DNA from: Alloacidobacterium sp035547425
Lineage (GTDB): Bacteria > Acidobacteriota > Terriglobia > Terriglobales > Acidobacteriaceae
Direction: 5' to 3'
Length of the DNA stretch: 64,000 nucleotides
Assembly (NCBI GenBank): GCA_035547425.1
Contig: DASZUU010000044.1
Coordinates: forward strand, 43,785-107,784
Shown: one piece after another, positions 16,983 to 24,610 of the stretch
How positions within the stretch are numbered: the first letter of the stretch is position 1
Layout: each line of letters begins with the position of its first letter
Notes under the pieces: model-generated
What the model was told of the DNA's origin: nothing
Databases searched by the model: none
What the model saw: the letters and a program-made list of their open reading frames with translations, nothing else
Translations under genes and position numbers: made by a program

Positions 16983-18398
16983 TCATTTGAAGAGGCGCAT
17001 GAATCCGGAGGGTGGCAGATCGGGCTGTAGGAATTTCTGCGCAGTTCCGGTTGCTGCGCTGAGGGCTTCAGCGGCAAGATAGCCGCTGCGCGCAGCGCCT
17101 TCCATGGTGGCGGGCCAGTCTGTGGCTGTCCAGTCACCAGCCAGGAAAATATTCTGCCAGGGACTTTGCGCCGTGGGACGAATCTTATCGAGCTGCGGAC
17201 GGATAGAGAAGGTAGCGCGAACTTCTTTGGTGACAGCCGCTTTGAGCAGCTTCGCTTCGCGCACAACGGGAAAAAAGAGAGCCAATTCGCGGAGCGCCAG
17301 ATCGATCAGCTCTTGCCGCTGCATAGGGATGACGGAGCGCAGGACACTGATGACCAGCTCGAGATAATGGCCCTGTTGCAGGTGACGCTGTGGCTGAAGC
17401 TTCGATTTATTGAAGAGCCATTGGATGGTTGTGTCCAGCATGGAAGCATGTTCCAGTCCGGTAATTTCACGATCGAACCAGAGATGCACCGCCGCAATGG
17501 GCGCGTGGCTGAATTGCGCAACCTTTGAAGCGAGCGCCTGCTTGCCTGGAGCATCAGGCAACGACGACAGTAGCTTCGCCGTTGCTTCAAAAGGCAAAGC
17601 AAGAATGACAGCATCGCCGGTGAAACGGCCTGTTTCTGTGGATACTGCCCACTGATGCAGCTGCGCGTCCCATTCAATTTGCGTAGCGCTGGAACGGAGA
17701 TGAATCTCCGCATCCCGGGCTTTGAGAGATTGCAGGGAGTAGCCGTAGAGCTCACTGAGAGGCACAGATGGAATGGCCATGCGGCCCGCTTCAGGCGAGC
17801 GAAGAAAAAGTTCGCGGCAGACTTTAGCTGCGTAATAGACCGATGTTCTATTCAACTCTTCATTCAAAGCTGCATAGAGTACAGGTTCCCAGAATCTCTT
17901 GATAGCTCCAGGTGTTTGATAGTGGCGTTTGAGCCAGTGCGCGAAATCTTCTTCCGTGTCTTTGGGAATGCCTGTCATGAATGATGACAGTCCGCGTGCG
18001 ATGGATACTTTGTCAGCAAAAGAAAAGGCATGCGCCTTGATGAATGCTGTGCTCGCATGCAACGGAGCAGGAAGCGAAGACGGACGCAGTACGCTTTGGC
18101 GGCCGCCCGGCTCGATCATCGTGATTTCGTCATACCAACGCAGTTTATCGAGTGCGCCGATGCGGCTGTAAAAGTTGAGAAGATTTGTGCAGCAGCCGAA
18201 GAGCACATGCTGGCAGTTGTCGATGATTTCGCCCGTACCGGGATGCTCGTAAGAGGAAGCGCGTCCACCGACATAGGGGCGGCGCTCGATGAGATGTACC
18301 TGATAGCCAGAATCGGACAATGCAGATGCGGCTGCAAGCCCGGCTACGCCTCCGCCTACTACGATGACGGATTGGATGGAGCGCTCTGTGCCAGGCAT
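16983..18398 (-). CDS. hpnE: Hydroxysqualene dehydroxylase (squalene-associated FAD desaturase)
   Basis: 471 residues. N-terminal dinucleotide fold VIVVGGGVAGLAAASALSDSG, then ERRPYVGGRASSY (second FAD contact) and a C-terminal FAD motif FLAGDWTATDWPATMEGAARSGYLAAE. This is the amine-oxidase/phytoene-desaturase fold of HpnE, which reduces hydroxysqualene to squalene with FAD. It follows hpnD by 3 bases in the order hpnC-hpnD-hpnE, which fixes the assignment over a carotenoid desaturase. Confidence 0.93.
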   Translation of the reverse strand: MPGTERSIQSVIVVGGGVAGLAAASALSDSGYQVHLIERRPYVGGRASSYEHPGTGEIIDNCQHVLFGCCTNLLNFYSRIGALDKLRWYDEITMIEPGGRQSVLRPSSLPAPLHASTAFIKAHAFSFADKVSIARGLSSFMTGIPKDTEEDFAHWLKRHYQTPGAIKRFWEPVLYAALNEELNRTSVYYAAKVCRELFLRSPEAGRMAIPSVPLSELYGYSLQSLKARDAEIHLRSSATQIEWDAQLHQWAVSTETGRFTGDAVILALPFEATAKLLSSLPDAPGKQALASKVAQFSHAPIAAVHLWFDREITGLEHASMLDTTIQWLFNKSKLQPQRHLQQGHYLELVISVLRSVIPMQRQELIDLALRELALFFPVVREAKLLKAAVTKEVRATFSIRPQLDKIRPTAQSPWQNIFLAGDWTATDWPATMEGAARSGYLAAEALSAATGTAQKFLQPDLPPSGFMRLFK

Positions 18399-18401
18399 GG
18401 T

Positions 18402-19334
18402 CTAGTCGTTGCTCCGCAAGCGATATGCAAACATGCGCAACATGCCGCGCGCGAGAATCGCCAGCTTCGTGGATGTGGCAACGGAAACGCGCTCGCTGAA
18501 GACATCGTATTTTTTGGCTTTGATCTGCAGCAGCAGCCGATGATAGATCGAGATCAGCACCCACAAAGCAGGGCGCGCATCGGGCGAGATAAGGGGTAGC
18601 AGCGCTTCACCTGATTTGTAGTAGTGCTCGGCGCGATTCGCTTCAAACTCAAGCAACTCGCGCTGGTTGAGTGTAAGATGCTGCCCGCTCTTAAGGTGTT
18701 GAAGCTCTTCTATGGTAACGCCATAGCGCTCCAGATCTTCAAGCGGGAGATAGATGCGGTCACGCTCGGCATCCTCGCGCACGTCGCGAAGAATATTCGT
18801 CAATTGGAAGGCTATCCCGGTTTCTTCAGCTAACTTTTCCGCGCGCTGATCGCTGTATTCAAAAATGCGAATGCAGACCAGGCCTACAACCGACGCCACG
18901 TAATAGCAGTAACGGTACAGATCATCGAAAGTAGCATAGGTGTCGAAGCGCAGCGAGTGAACGCCTTCTCTTGCCGGATGAGAGGTGTGCAGATCCATAG
19001 CGGTTCCCTGCACCAGCTGATCAAGCAGCCCGGTCGAGATGTTGAAGCGCTTCTGCGCATCCCGCAGTGCAATAAAGACCGGGTCTTCCGTAGCTGCTCC
19101 CTCAGTTGCGGCATGCCACGATGCGAGCCATGCGTCTAAATCAATTTTGCGATGCTCACGCGATTTGCTTTCGTCATCGGAGAGATCGTCGGCGTGCCGC
19201 ATGAAGGCATAGACGGCGCAGATGGCGTCCCGTTTTGCCCTAGGCAGAGCCACGAAGGCGTAATAGAAGTTTTTAGCTTCGCGGCGTGCAATCCGCCGGC
19301 AGATTGCGTACGCCGCTTCGATGCTGATGCTCAC
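18402..19334 (-). CDS. hpnD: Presqualene diphosphate synthase
   Basis: 310 residues of the squalene/phytoene synthase family. The two aspartate-rich motifs are visible: MRHADDLSDDE near residue 46 and NILRDVREDAERDRIYLP near residue 180. HpnD joins two farnesyl diphosphates into presqualene diphosphate, which HpnC and HpnE convert to squalene. The start overlaps the hpnC stop by four bases. Assignment as HpnD rather than HpnC follows from the order and from the RDVREDAxRxRIYLP form, which is phytoene-synthase-like. Confidence 0.93.
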   Translation of the reverse strand: MSISIEAAYAICRRIARREAKNFYYAFVALPRAKRDAICAVYAFMRHADDLSDDESKSREHRKIDLDAWLASWHAATEGAATEDPVFIALRDAQKRFNISTGLLDQLVQGTAMDLHTSHPAREGVHSLRFDTYATFDDLYRYCYYVASVVGLVCIRIFEYSDQRAEKLAEETGIAFQLTNILRDVREDAERDRIYLPLEDLERYGVTIEELQHLKSGQHLTLNQRELLEFEANRAEHYYKSGEALLPLISPDARPALWVLISIYHRLLLQIKAKKYDVFSERVSVATSTKLAILARGMLRMFAYRLRSND

Positions 19335-20275
19335 GCGGCGCTCCGCCCCAGAAATTTGCCGCTCAGGGCGCGCAGCAGTAATGCGACTTTTCTTCCTTTT
19401 GAGATGGATGGGCGCGACCGCAGAACGTTGTAGTCCTGCTGCTCGATGGCATTCAGGATTTCAAGACCACCCCGGCTGAAAAGATCAAGATCAACTGCAA
19501 GCTCGCGGTCGACCATTCCAATCAGGGGCATGCCTTGCGCAAAGAGTTTGCGAGCATAATCCACTTCATAATGCATAAGCTCGCGGAACTGCGGCGTGAA
19601 GCTGCGCTTCGCAATGACGGATTCATCGACACCGAAACGACGCATATCGGCTTGCGGAAAGTAGATGCGGTCCTTCTGGTAATCGACGGTGACATCCTGC
19701 CAGAAATTGGCCAGTTGCAAGGCTGAGCAGGTGTAGTCAGAAAGCGCAAAACGCTTCGGATCGCGGTAGCCGCAGGCGTACAGCACTAACCTCCCGACAG
19801 GGTTTGCCGAATAGCGGCAGTAAGCCAGCACATCATCCATCGTTTCAAAACGGGTGACTGTCTGGTCCTGACGAAAAGCTACAAGCAGATCTGCGAATGG
19901 CTCCTTGGGAATATCGCATGCGCGAATGGTTTCTGCCAGCGCCACAAATACCGGATGCCGCGCCGCGCCACGATAGCAGGCATCCAACTCCCTGCCCCAT
20001 AGATCGAGAAGAGCCAGTGATTGCTCACGATTTCCTACTTCATCGCCAAGATCATCGGAGATGCGGCAATAGGCATAGATGCTATGGAAATGCGGACGCA
20101 AGCGCCGGGGCAGGAACCATGATGCAACATGAAAGTTTTCGTAGTGCGTTTCTGCCAGGCGCTGGCAATAGGCGCGGGCTTCTTCCAGCGTTGGAGCTGT
20201 TTCAGGAATGCGATACTCCGCTGGAAGCGCAGCCCAGCCCTTTTCAATCAACTCACTCTGTATATTTGCCGTCAT
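19331..20275 (-). CDS. hpnC: Hydroxysqualene synthase
   Basis: 314 residues, second squalene/phytoene synthase paralogue. It has HYENFHVASWFLPRRLRPHFHSIYAYCRISDDLGDE-type first motif and NFWQDVTVDYQKDRIYFP second motif; the NFWQD form is typical of HpnC. HpnC converts presqualene diphosphate to hydroxysqualene. It follows the dehydrogenase gene by 6 bases and overlaps hpnD by 4. Confidence 0.93.
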   Translation of the reverse strand: MTANIQSELIEKGWAALPAEYRIPETAPTLEEARAYCQRLAETHYENFHVASWFLPRRLRPHFHSIYAYCRISDDLGDEVGNREQSLALLDLWGRELDACYRGAARHPVFVALAETIRACDIPKEPFADLLVAFRQDQTVTRFETMDDVLAYCRYSANPVGRLVLYACGYRDPKRFALSDYTCSALQLANFWQDVTVDYQKDRIYFPQADMRRFGVDESVIAKRSFTPQFRELMHYEVDYARKLFAQGMPLIGMVDRELAVDLDLFSRGGLEILNAIEQQDYNVLRSRPSISKGRKVALLLRALSGKFLGRSAA

Positions 20276-20281
20276 GCGTTC

Positions 20282-21328
20282 TCAGGGGATGATCGCTGTC
20301 TTGATATCGTTGGAACGGTCCATCAATTTTCGGAAAACCTCATCCACGCTGGAGAGCGGAGCGCGACCGGTGATGTATTCGCGGCAATAGAAGCGGCCGC
20401 TGGTAATCAACTCGAAGGCCCTGCGCGCTGTGGCCGGTGTGTGATGGAACGTCGCCTTCAATGTGATGTCGTTGTAGTGCAAACGATTCGTGTCCAGCTC
20501 AACTTTGGTTCCACTTGCAGGACCACCGAAGAAATTGACCGTGCCGCCCTTGCGAACCATCTCCACTGCCTGCTGCCAGGTGGCTGGTGTAGCTACAGCT
20601 TCAATGGCGACGTCGACGCCGCGATGATCGGGCGTAAGATTGCGCACGGCTGCAATCACATCGTCGACTGCGGTAGTCTGCACAATCTCTTCTGCGCCGA
20701 AAATCTTTGCGGCTTCTACCTGCTCATCCCGCTTGACGACAGCGATGACGCGCAGCCCGGCAAGATAGGCGGTATGAATGAACATGAGGCCAATGGGGCC
20801 TGCGCCGATCACGACAATATTGTCGCCCGGATGGGTATTGCTTTCTTCCAGACCGCGAACGACACAAGCCAGCGGCTCGGTTAAAGCAGCATGCTCGAAC
20901 GGAACATGATCAGGAATATGCAGCGTGTTCTTTTCGACAATACGCGCCGGGATGCGGATGTATTCGGCATAGGCGCCGTTGTTGAAGAGGAGATCGTCAC
21001 AGAGATTCTGCTGATCATGTTTGCAGTAGTAGCAAACGTCGCATGGAGCGGAGTTAAGCGCGACGACGCGGTCGCCGACGCGGAATTTGCTTACGCCTTC
21101 GCCGACTTCGACAACAACTCCTGCGAGCTCATGCCCAAAGAGAATAGGAGGTTTCAGCATTTTGGCGTGGTAGCCGCGACGATACACTTTAAGATCGGTG
21201 CCACAGGTGAGGGCGGCAGCAACGCTGACGACGATCTCTCCCGGCCCGGCAGACGGCACCGGCACCTGCTCGATGCGCAGATCTTCTTTCCCGTAGAGCA
21301 CAGCCGCCGTCATTTGATTTGCCATCAT
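20282..21328 (-). CDS. Zinc-dependent MDR dehydrogenase in hopanoid operon (copy 1)
   Basis: 348 residues. Catalytic-zinc residues in TCGTDLKVY and FGHELAGVV. The structural-zinc loop APCDVCYYCKHDQQNLC has all four cysteines. The Rossmann fold has VVIGAGPIGLM. The pattern is close to sorbitol/threonine dehydrogenase-type MDRs. It lies 3 bases after a second MDR gene and 6 bases before hpnC, firmly inside the hopanoid operon. The two MDR genes share layout and probably arose by duplication, but diverged strongly. A redox step on the hopanoid side chain is an attractive but unproven role. Start ATG 21328 or 21325. Confidence 0.88.
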   Translation of the reverse strand: MMANQMTAAVLYGKEDLRIEQVPVPSAGPGEIVVSVAAALTCGTDLKVYRRGYHAKMLKPPILFGHELAGVVVEVGEGVSKFRVGDRVVALNSAPCDVCYYCKHDQQNLCDDLLFNNGAYAEYIRIPARIVEKNTLHIPDHVPFEHAALTEPLACVVRGLEESNTHPGDNIVVIGAGPIGLMFIHTAYLAGLRVIAVVKRDEQVEAAKIFGAEEIVQTTAVDDVIAAVRNLTPDHRGVDVAIEAVATPATWQQAVEMVRKGGTVNFFGGPASGTKVELDTNRLHYNDITLKATFHHTPATARRAFELITSGRFYCREYITGRAPLSSVDEVFRKLMDRSNDIKTAIIP

Positions 21329-21331
21329 TCT

Positions 21332-22453
21332 TTATTTTCTCAGATCGGGCTGAATAAATATTTTCATGGATGCTGCGGTTGGGTTCGAGGCAACTTCGAT
21401 TGCTTCCACGGCTTGTTCGAGCGGGAATCGATGCGAGATGAGCTTAGTCAGATCGAAGCCGCTCGTGTAGCCTTCCAAAACCAACTTTGCGCCTTCCTCC
21501 TGAATTTCAACCGAAGCGCTGTAAGAGCCCATCAATGTCTTCTCATCCATGCAGACGGCTGCGGGATCGATGACAGCTTCGCCATGTTGTGTCTGAGCGA
21601 AGAGTAGCACACGGCCTCCGGGGCGGGCGGCGTCCATTGCGGTGCGTATAAGTGCGTTGCCGCCTACGGCGAGGATGACAGCATCTGCTCCCCGGCCTTC
21701 GGATTCACGTTTAGCCACTTCGACGACGTTTTCTTTGCCCGCGTCGATGGGATGCTTGAGGCCATACCCTGCGGCGATTGCATGACGCTCCGGGTACAGG
21801 TCTGACGTAAGAACTTTGGCTCCGGTGCGGGCTGCAAGCGCGGCCAGCAGAATGCCGATAGGGCCTTGCCCTATGACAAGCACGGTTTCGTCGGAGGCAA
21901 GATTGAGATTCTTGATGGCTTTCAGGCAGGTATTGACCGGCTCGATAAAGGCAGCCTGCTCGAAGGGCACGCCGTCAGGGATGCGGACGACGCCACCCAT
22001 GCTCACGATCCAATCCATGACGCGGACGTATTCGGCAAAGCCCCCGCCGGAGGGTTCGAAGCCTGCGGTGCAGCCTACTTTTTTATAGGTTTCGCACTGG
22101 GCGAAGGTCTTCTTGCGGCAGTAATAGCACGTCCCGCATGGGATATGGTGGAAGACCATAACGCGGTCGCCGACAGCAAAATTCTGTACCTTTTCGCCTG
22201 TCCTGACGATGGTTCCGGCTGTCTCATGGCCGAAGATGCGCGGGGCGGAGTGGGAGCCGGTATGAATTTTTTTGAGATCGGTGCCGCAGATGCCGCAGGA
22301 GTGCACGCGGATGAGCACTTCGCCGGGACCGATTTCGGGAACAGGAACGGTTTCTACCCGCACATCGTTGATGGCGCGATAAACGGCGGCCTGCATGGTT
22401 GCCGGGATATTTTCACCTGTCGCAGCAGGCGCATTGCTGGTTGCTGTCGCCAT
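21332..22453 (-). CDS. Zinc-dependent MDR dehydrogenase in hopanoid operon (copy 2)
   Basis: 373 residues. Catalytic zinc in CGICGTDLKKIH and FGHETAGTI, structural loop IPCGTCYYCRKKTFAQC, and Rossmann motif VLVIGQGPIGILLAAL. Compared with copy 1 it has about 20 extra N-terminal residues rich in Ala and Thr. It starts 17 bases after hpnG on the same strand. The substrate is unknown. The conserved operon position next to the ribosylhopane-forming phosphorylase makes both copies candidates for reducing the ribose-derived aldehyde to the tetrol side chain. Confidence 0.88.
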   Translation of the reverse strand: MATATSNAPAATGENIPATMQAAVYRAINDVRVETVPVPEIGPGEVLIRVHSCGICGTDLKKIHTGSHSAPRIFGHETAGTIVRTGEKVQNFAVGDRVMVFHHIPCGTCYYCRKKTFAQCETYKKVGCTAGFEPSGGGFAEYVRVMDWIVSMGGVVRIPDGVPFEQAAFIEPVNTCLKAIKNLNLASDETVLVIGQGPIGILLAALAARTGAKVLTSDLYPERHAIAAGYGLKHPIDAGKENVVEVAKRESEGRGADAVILAVGGNALIRTAMDAARPGGRVLLFAQTQHGEAVIDPAAVCMDEKTLMGSYSASVEIQEEGAKLVLEGYTSGFDLTKLISHRFPLEQAVEAIEVASNPTAASMKIFIQPDLRK

Positions 22454-22470
22454 AAATTATTACTACTAGA

Positions 22471-23139
22471 TTACAGCCTCTTGCCTATATTTTCAGTGGT
22501 CAGGCTTTCGAGGGCCCGAGCCGCGGACTGGCTTTGCTTGCCTAGCTGCTGCAGCGGCTTCCAGTATTGGGGATGGAACAGCGCATAAGCGGCGAACGAC
22601 GGCATGCGGAGCTGGCCGTTTTTGTCGAGGAAACGGTTGAAATCCGGCAACTTATCATTAGCGCCATCGGAGATTCCCTTGAAGCAATAGAAGGCAAGTT
22701 TATGGGCTGCGGCAAACCGGGCCACCCCTGCTGCTTCCATATCGACTAAGGGGGCCTGGAATTCCTGTGCTATCAGGCGCTTCTCCTCGTGGCGAGCGAC
22801 GTGATCGAGGGTCACCAGGCGGTGGCCTGCGGGCATATCGGTCACAAAGCGCTCTTTTGTGCGGCTATCGATGATGTCGTAGATAGCGACGGCCTGTGGG
22901 GGCTTAAGGCCGCAGGAGAGCGATCCGGCCCACCCATAGGAAATGAGCGCGTCCATGCCGCCTTGGGCAAAGACCTGCTCGCAGGCGCGGGTGGCGGCGG
23001 ATACTCCCATGCCTCCGGCGATGGCGATGCATTCGGCTTCGCCGATACGTCCGAAATACAACTTTCCGCGCTGCTGCCAGCCTTCGACAAGGGGCTTGAG
23101 CTCTCCGGGGAGGGCGGCGACGATGCCTATCTTCTTCAT
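22471..23139 (-). CDS. hpnG: Hopanoid-associated nucleoside phosphorylase HpnG
   Basis: 222 residues from ATG 23139. KKIGIVAALPGELKPLVEGW, then IAGGMGVSAATRACE, ISYGWAGSL, and PLVDMEAAGVARFA plus FKGISDGANDKLPDF, which are the nucleoside phosphorylase/MTAN substrate and catalytic regions. HpnG removes adenine from adenosylhopane to give (phospho)ribosylhopane. The chosen start overlaps the hpnA stop as ATGA, which favours it over an upstream in-frame start at 23172. Confidence 0.9.
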   Translation of the reverse strand: MKKIGIVAALPGELKPLVEGWQQRGKLYFGRIGEAECIAIAGGMGVSAATRACEQVFAQGGMDALISYGWAGSLSCGLKPPQAVAIYDIIDSRTKERFVTDMPAGHRLVTLDHVARHEEKRLIAQEFQAPLVDMEAAGVARFAAAHKLAFYCFKGISDGANDKLPDFNRFLDKNGQLRMPSFAAYALFHPQYWKPLQQLGKQSQSAARALESLTTENIGKRL

Positions 23140-24143
23140 GCTTTGGGGGTGTATCCGTTTGCCCGAAACCACTCAATGGCGGTACGAAGCGCCTGGTAAA
23201 CCGGAACCTGCCTGAATCCCAGGTCGCGCACAGCTTTTGCAGAGGAGGCAAACATCTTCTTTTTGCCCATACGAACGGCTTCCACAGTCGCGCGCGGCTC
23301 CTTTCCCAGAATACGCCCGGTAATCGTCTCATCGAAGAAAGCAAAGGCCATCGCTACCGCATGCGGAACTTTGGTTGTGGGCGAAGGCAGGCCGGTGATG
23401 GTCGACATCTTATCGAGTATCTGCTTTAGCGTGAGGTTTTCTCCGCCCAGGATATAACGTTCGCCGGGAGTTCCCTTCTCGACCGCAGCGACATGCGTAC
23501 GGGCAACTTCTTCTACATCAACAAGATTGAGGCCGGTATCGACATAGGCAGGAAATTTTTTGTTGAGGAAGTCGACGATGATACGACCGGTGGGGGTGGG
23601 TTTGATGTCTCCCGGACCGATGGGGGTGGTGGGGTTGAGGATCATGACTTCCTGACCGTCATAGGCCGCTTTAAGAGCTTCCTGCTCGGCGAGGAACTTG
23701 GAGCGCTTGTAATGACCCACCATATCCGAGAGAGAGACTGGAGTGTTCTCGTCGACTATGGTTCCGTCGGACTTGAAGCCCATGGTGGCGACGCTCGATG
23801 TATAGATGACGCGCTTGACACCTTCTTCGCGGGCGATGCGAAGCAGTTCGCGGGTGCCGTCCACGTTTGCGGCATACATCTGCCTGGGATCGCGGACCCA
23901 TAAACGATAATCGGCAGCTACATGAAAGACGTAATCGCAACCCTGAATGCCGGGACGCAGCGACTCTGGATCAAGAAGATCGCCGGTAATCGTGACGACC
24001 GACGAAGGCGCCGCCATGCCTGCAAAGTTTGCCAGATTGCTGGTTTTGCGGACGAGAAGACGCAGGTCCACTCCCTGGCAGGCCAGGACTTTGGCTACGT
24101 GACTCCCGACGAATCCGGTGGCGCCTGTTACGAAGACTCTCAT
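23136..24143 (-). CDS. hpnA: Hopanoid-associated sugar epimerase HpnA
   Basis: 335-residue extended short-chain dehydrogenase. MRVFVTGATGFVGSHVAKVL is the nucleotide-binding GxxGxxG motif. YTSSVATMGF and the YKRSK catalytic Tyr-Lys pair follow, with LNPTTPIGPGDIKPTPTGRI typical of HpnA. Its precise reaction in hopanoid decoration is not settled. It is the first gene of a seven-gene minus-strand operon (hpnA, hpnG, two MDRs, hpnC, hpnD, hpnE). The leader contains a short GGGAGG / CCTCCC hairpin before the start codon. Confidence 0.92.
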   Translation of the reverse strand: MRVFVTGATGFVGSHVAKVLACQGVDLRLLVRKTSNLANFAGMAAPSSVVTITGDLLDPESLRPGIQGCDYVFHVAADYRLWVRDPRQMYAANVDGTRELLRIAREEGVKRVIYTSSVATMGFKSDGTIVDENTPVSLSDMVGHYKRSKFLAEQEALKAAYDGQEVMILNPTTPIGPGDIKPTPTGRIIVDFLNKKFPAYVDTGLNLVDVEEVARTHVAAVEKGTPGERYILGGENLTLKQILDKMSTITGLPSPTTKVPHAVAMAFAFFDETITGRILGKEPRATVEAVRMGKKKMFASSAKAVRDLGFRQVPVYQALRTAIEWFRANGYTPKA

Positions 24144-24181
24144 GCTGTTCCAGGGAGGATAACTACCCCTCCCTCATTCTA

Positions 24182-24256
24182 TACGGAGATCCTTTATTTT
24201 CAGCATTTTAGCATTGCTATTCCGTACAGAGATCGTTTGCTTTCAGCAATTTGCAG
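24182..24256. repeat. Imperfect direct repeat pair upstream of hpnA
   Basis: Two copies of a roughly 32-bp unit beginning TAC(G/A)GAGATC and containing TTTCAGCA, offset 43 bp (about four helical turns), lying 40-115 bp upstream of the hpnA start. This could be a regulator binding pair or a small local duplication. Confidence 0.45.
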
Positions 24257-24459
24257 GCAATTATCTCAAGTGCCGTCTGAAATGAAATCCCTCTAATTAT
24301 TAGAATATCTGATTGTGTCAGAAAATATGCCAACAGCTTCATTTCATAAATTATTAGATTTGAATGACTTATAACTTTTCCGAAGCGAATGTGGCTTGAC
24401 AACAAATTTTAGTGCATCAGTCTCCCTGAATTGTCTTGTTGCGCAGGGCACGCCGGCGG

Positions 24460-24501
24460 AAAGCAGGTCCTTTCTTCCCATTGGTCGTCGTCAGGATGAC
24501 A
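24460..24501. repeat. REP-like intergenic element (partial copy)
   Basis: AAAGCAGGTCCTT followed about 20 bases later by CAGGATGACA. The same two blocks in the same order occur at 38123-38160 (AAAGCAGGTCCTT ... CAGAATGACA), where they form the right half of a long hairpin. Here the left half is missing. Confidence 0.55.
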
Positions 24502-24550
24502 GCATGATTTGACACGAAGCACAAAACAACCATTTTTAACGCAATTCAGA

Positions 24551-24583
24551 AGAAATCCCAAGCCAAATCGGCTTGGGATTTCT
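24551..24583 (-). terminator. Perfect 14-bp hairpin after Oar-like receptor
   Basis: AGAAATCCCAAGCC (24551-24564) pairs perfectly with GGCTTGGGATTTCT (24570-24583) around a 5-base loop, 28 bases past the receptor stop. No T run follows on the minus strand; the plus strand continues into a T-rich stretch. Confidence 0.65.
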
Positions 24584-24610
24584 GGTTTGTCTTTTGACTG
24601 TATGGCGCAC

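Larger units (their letters stand above)
24144..24610. other. 467-bp gene-free stretch upstream of hpnA
   Basis: AT-rich relative to its surroundings, so it probably holds the hpnA promoter. It contains an imperfect pair of about 32-bp direct repeats (24182-24213 and 24225-24256; shared cores GAGATC and TTTCAGCA) offset by 43 bp, a REP-like half element (24460-24501) and a perfect hairpin (24551-24583). No convincing coding sequence or tRNA was seen. Confidence 0.6.
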
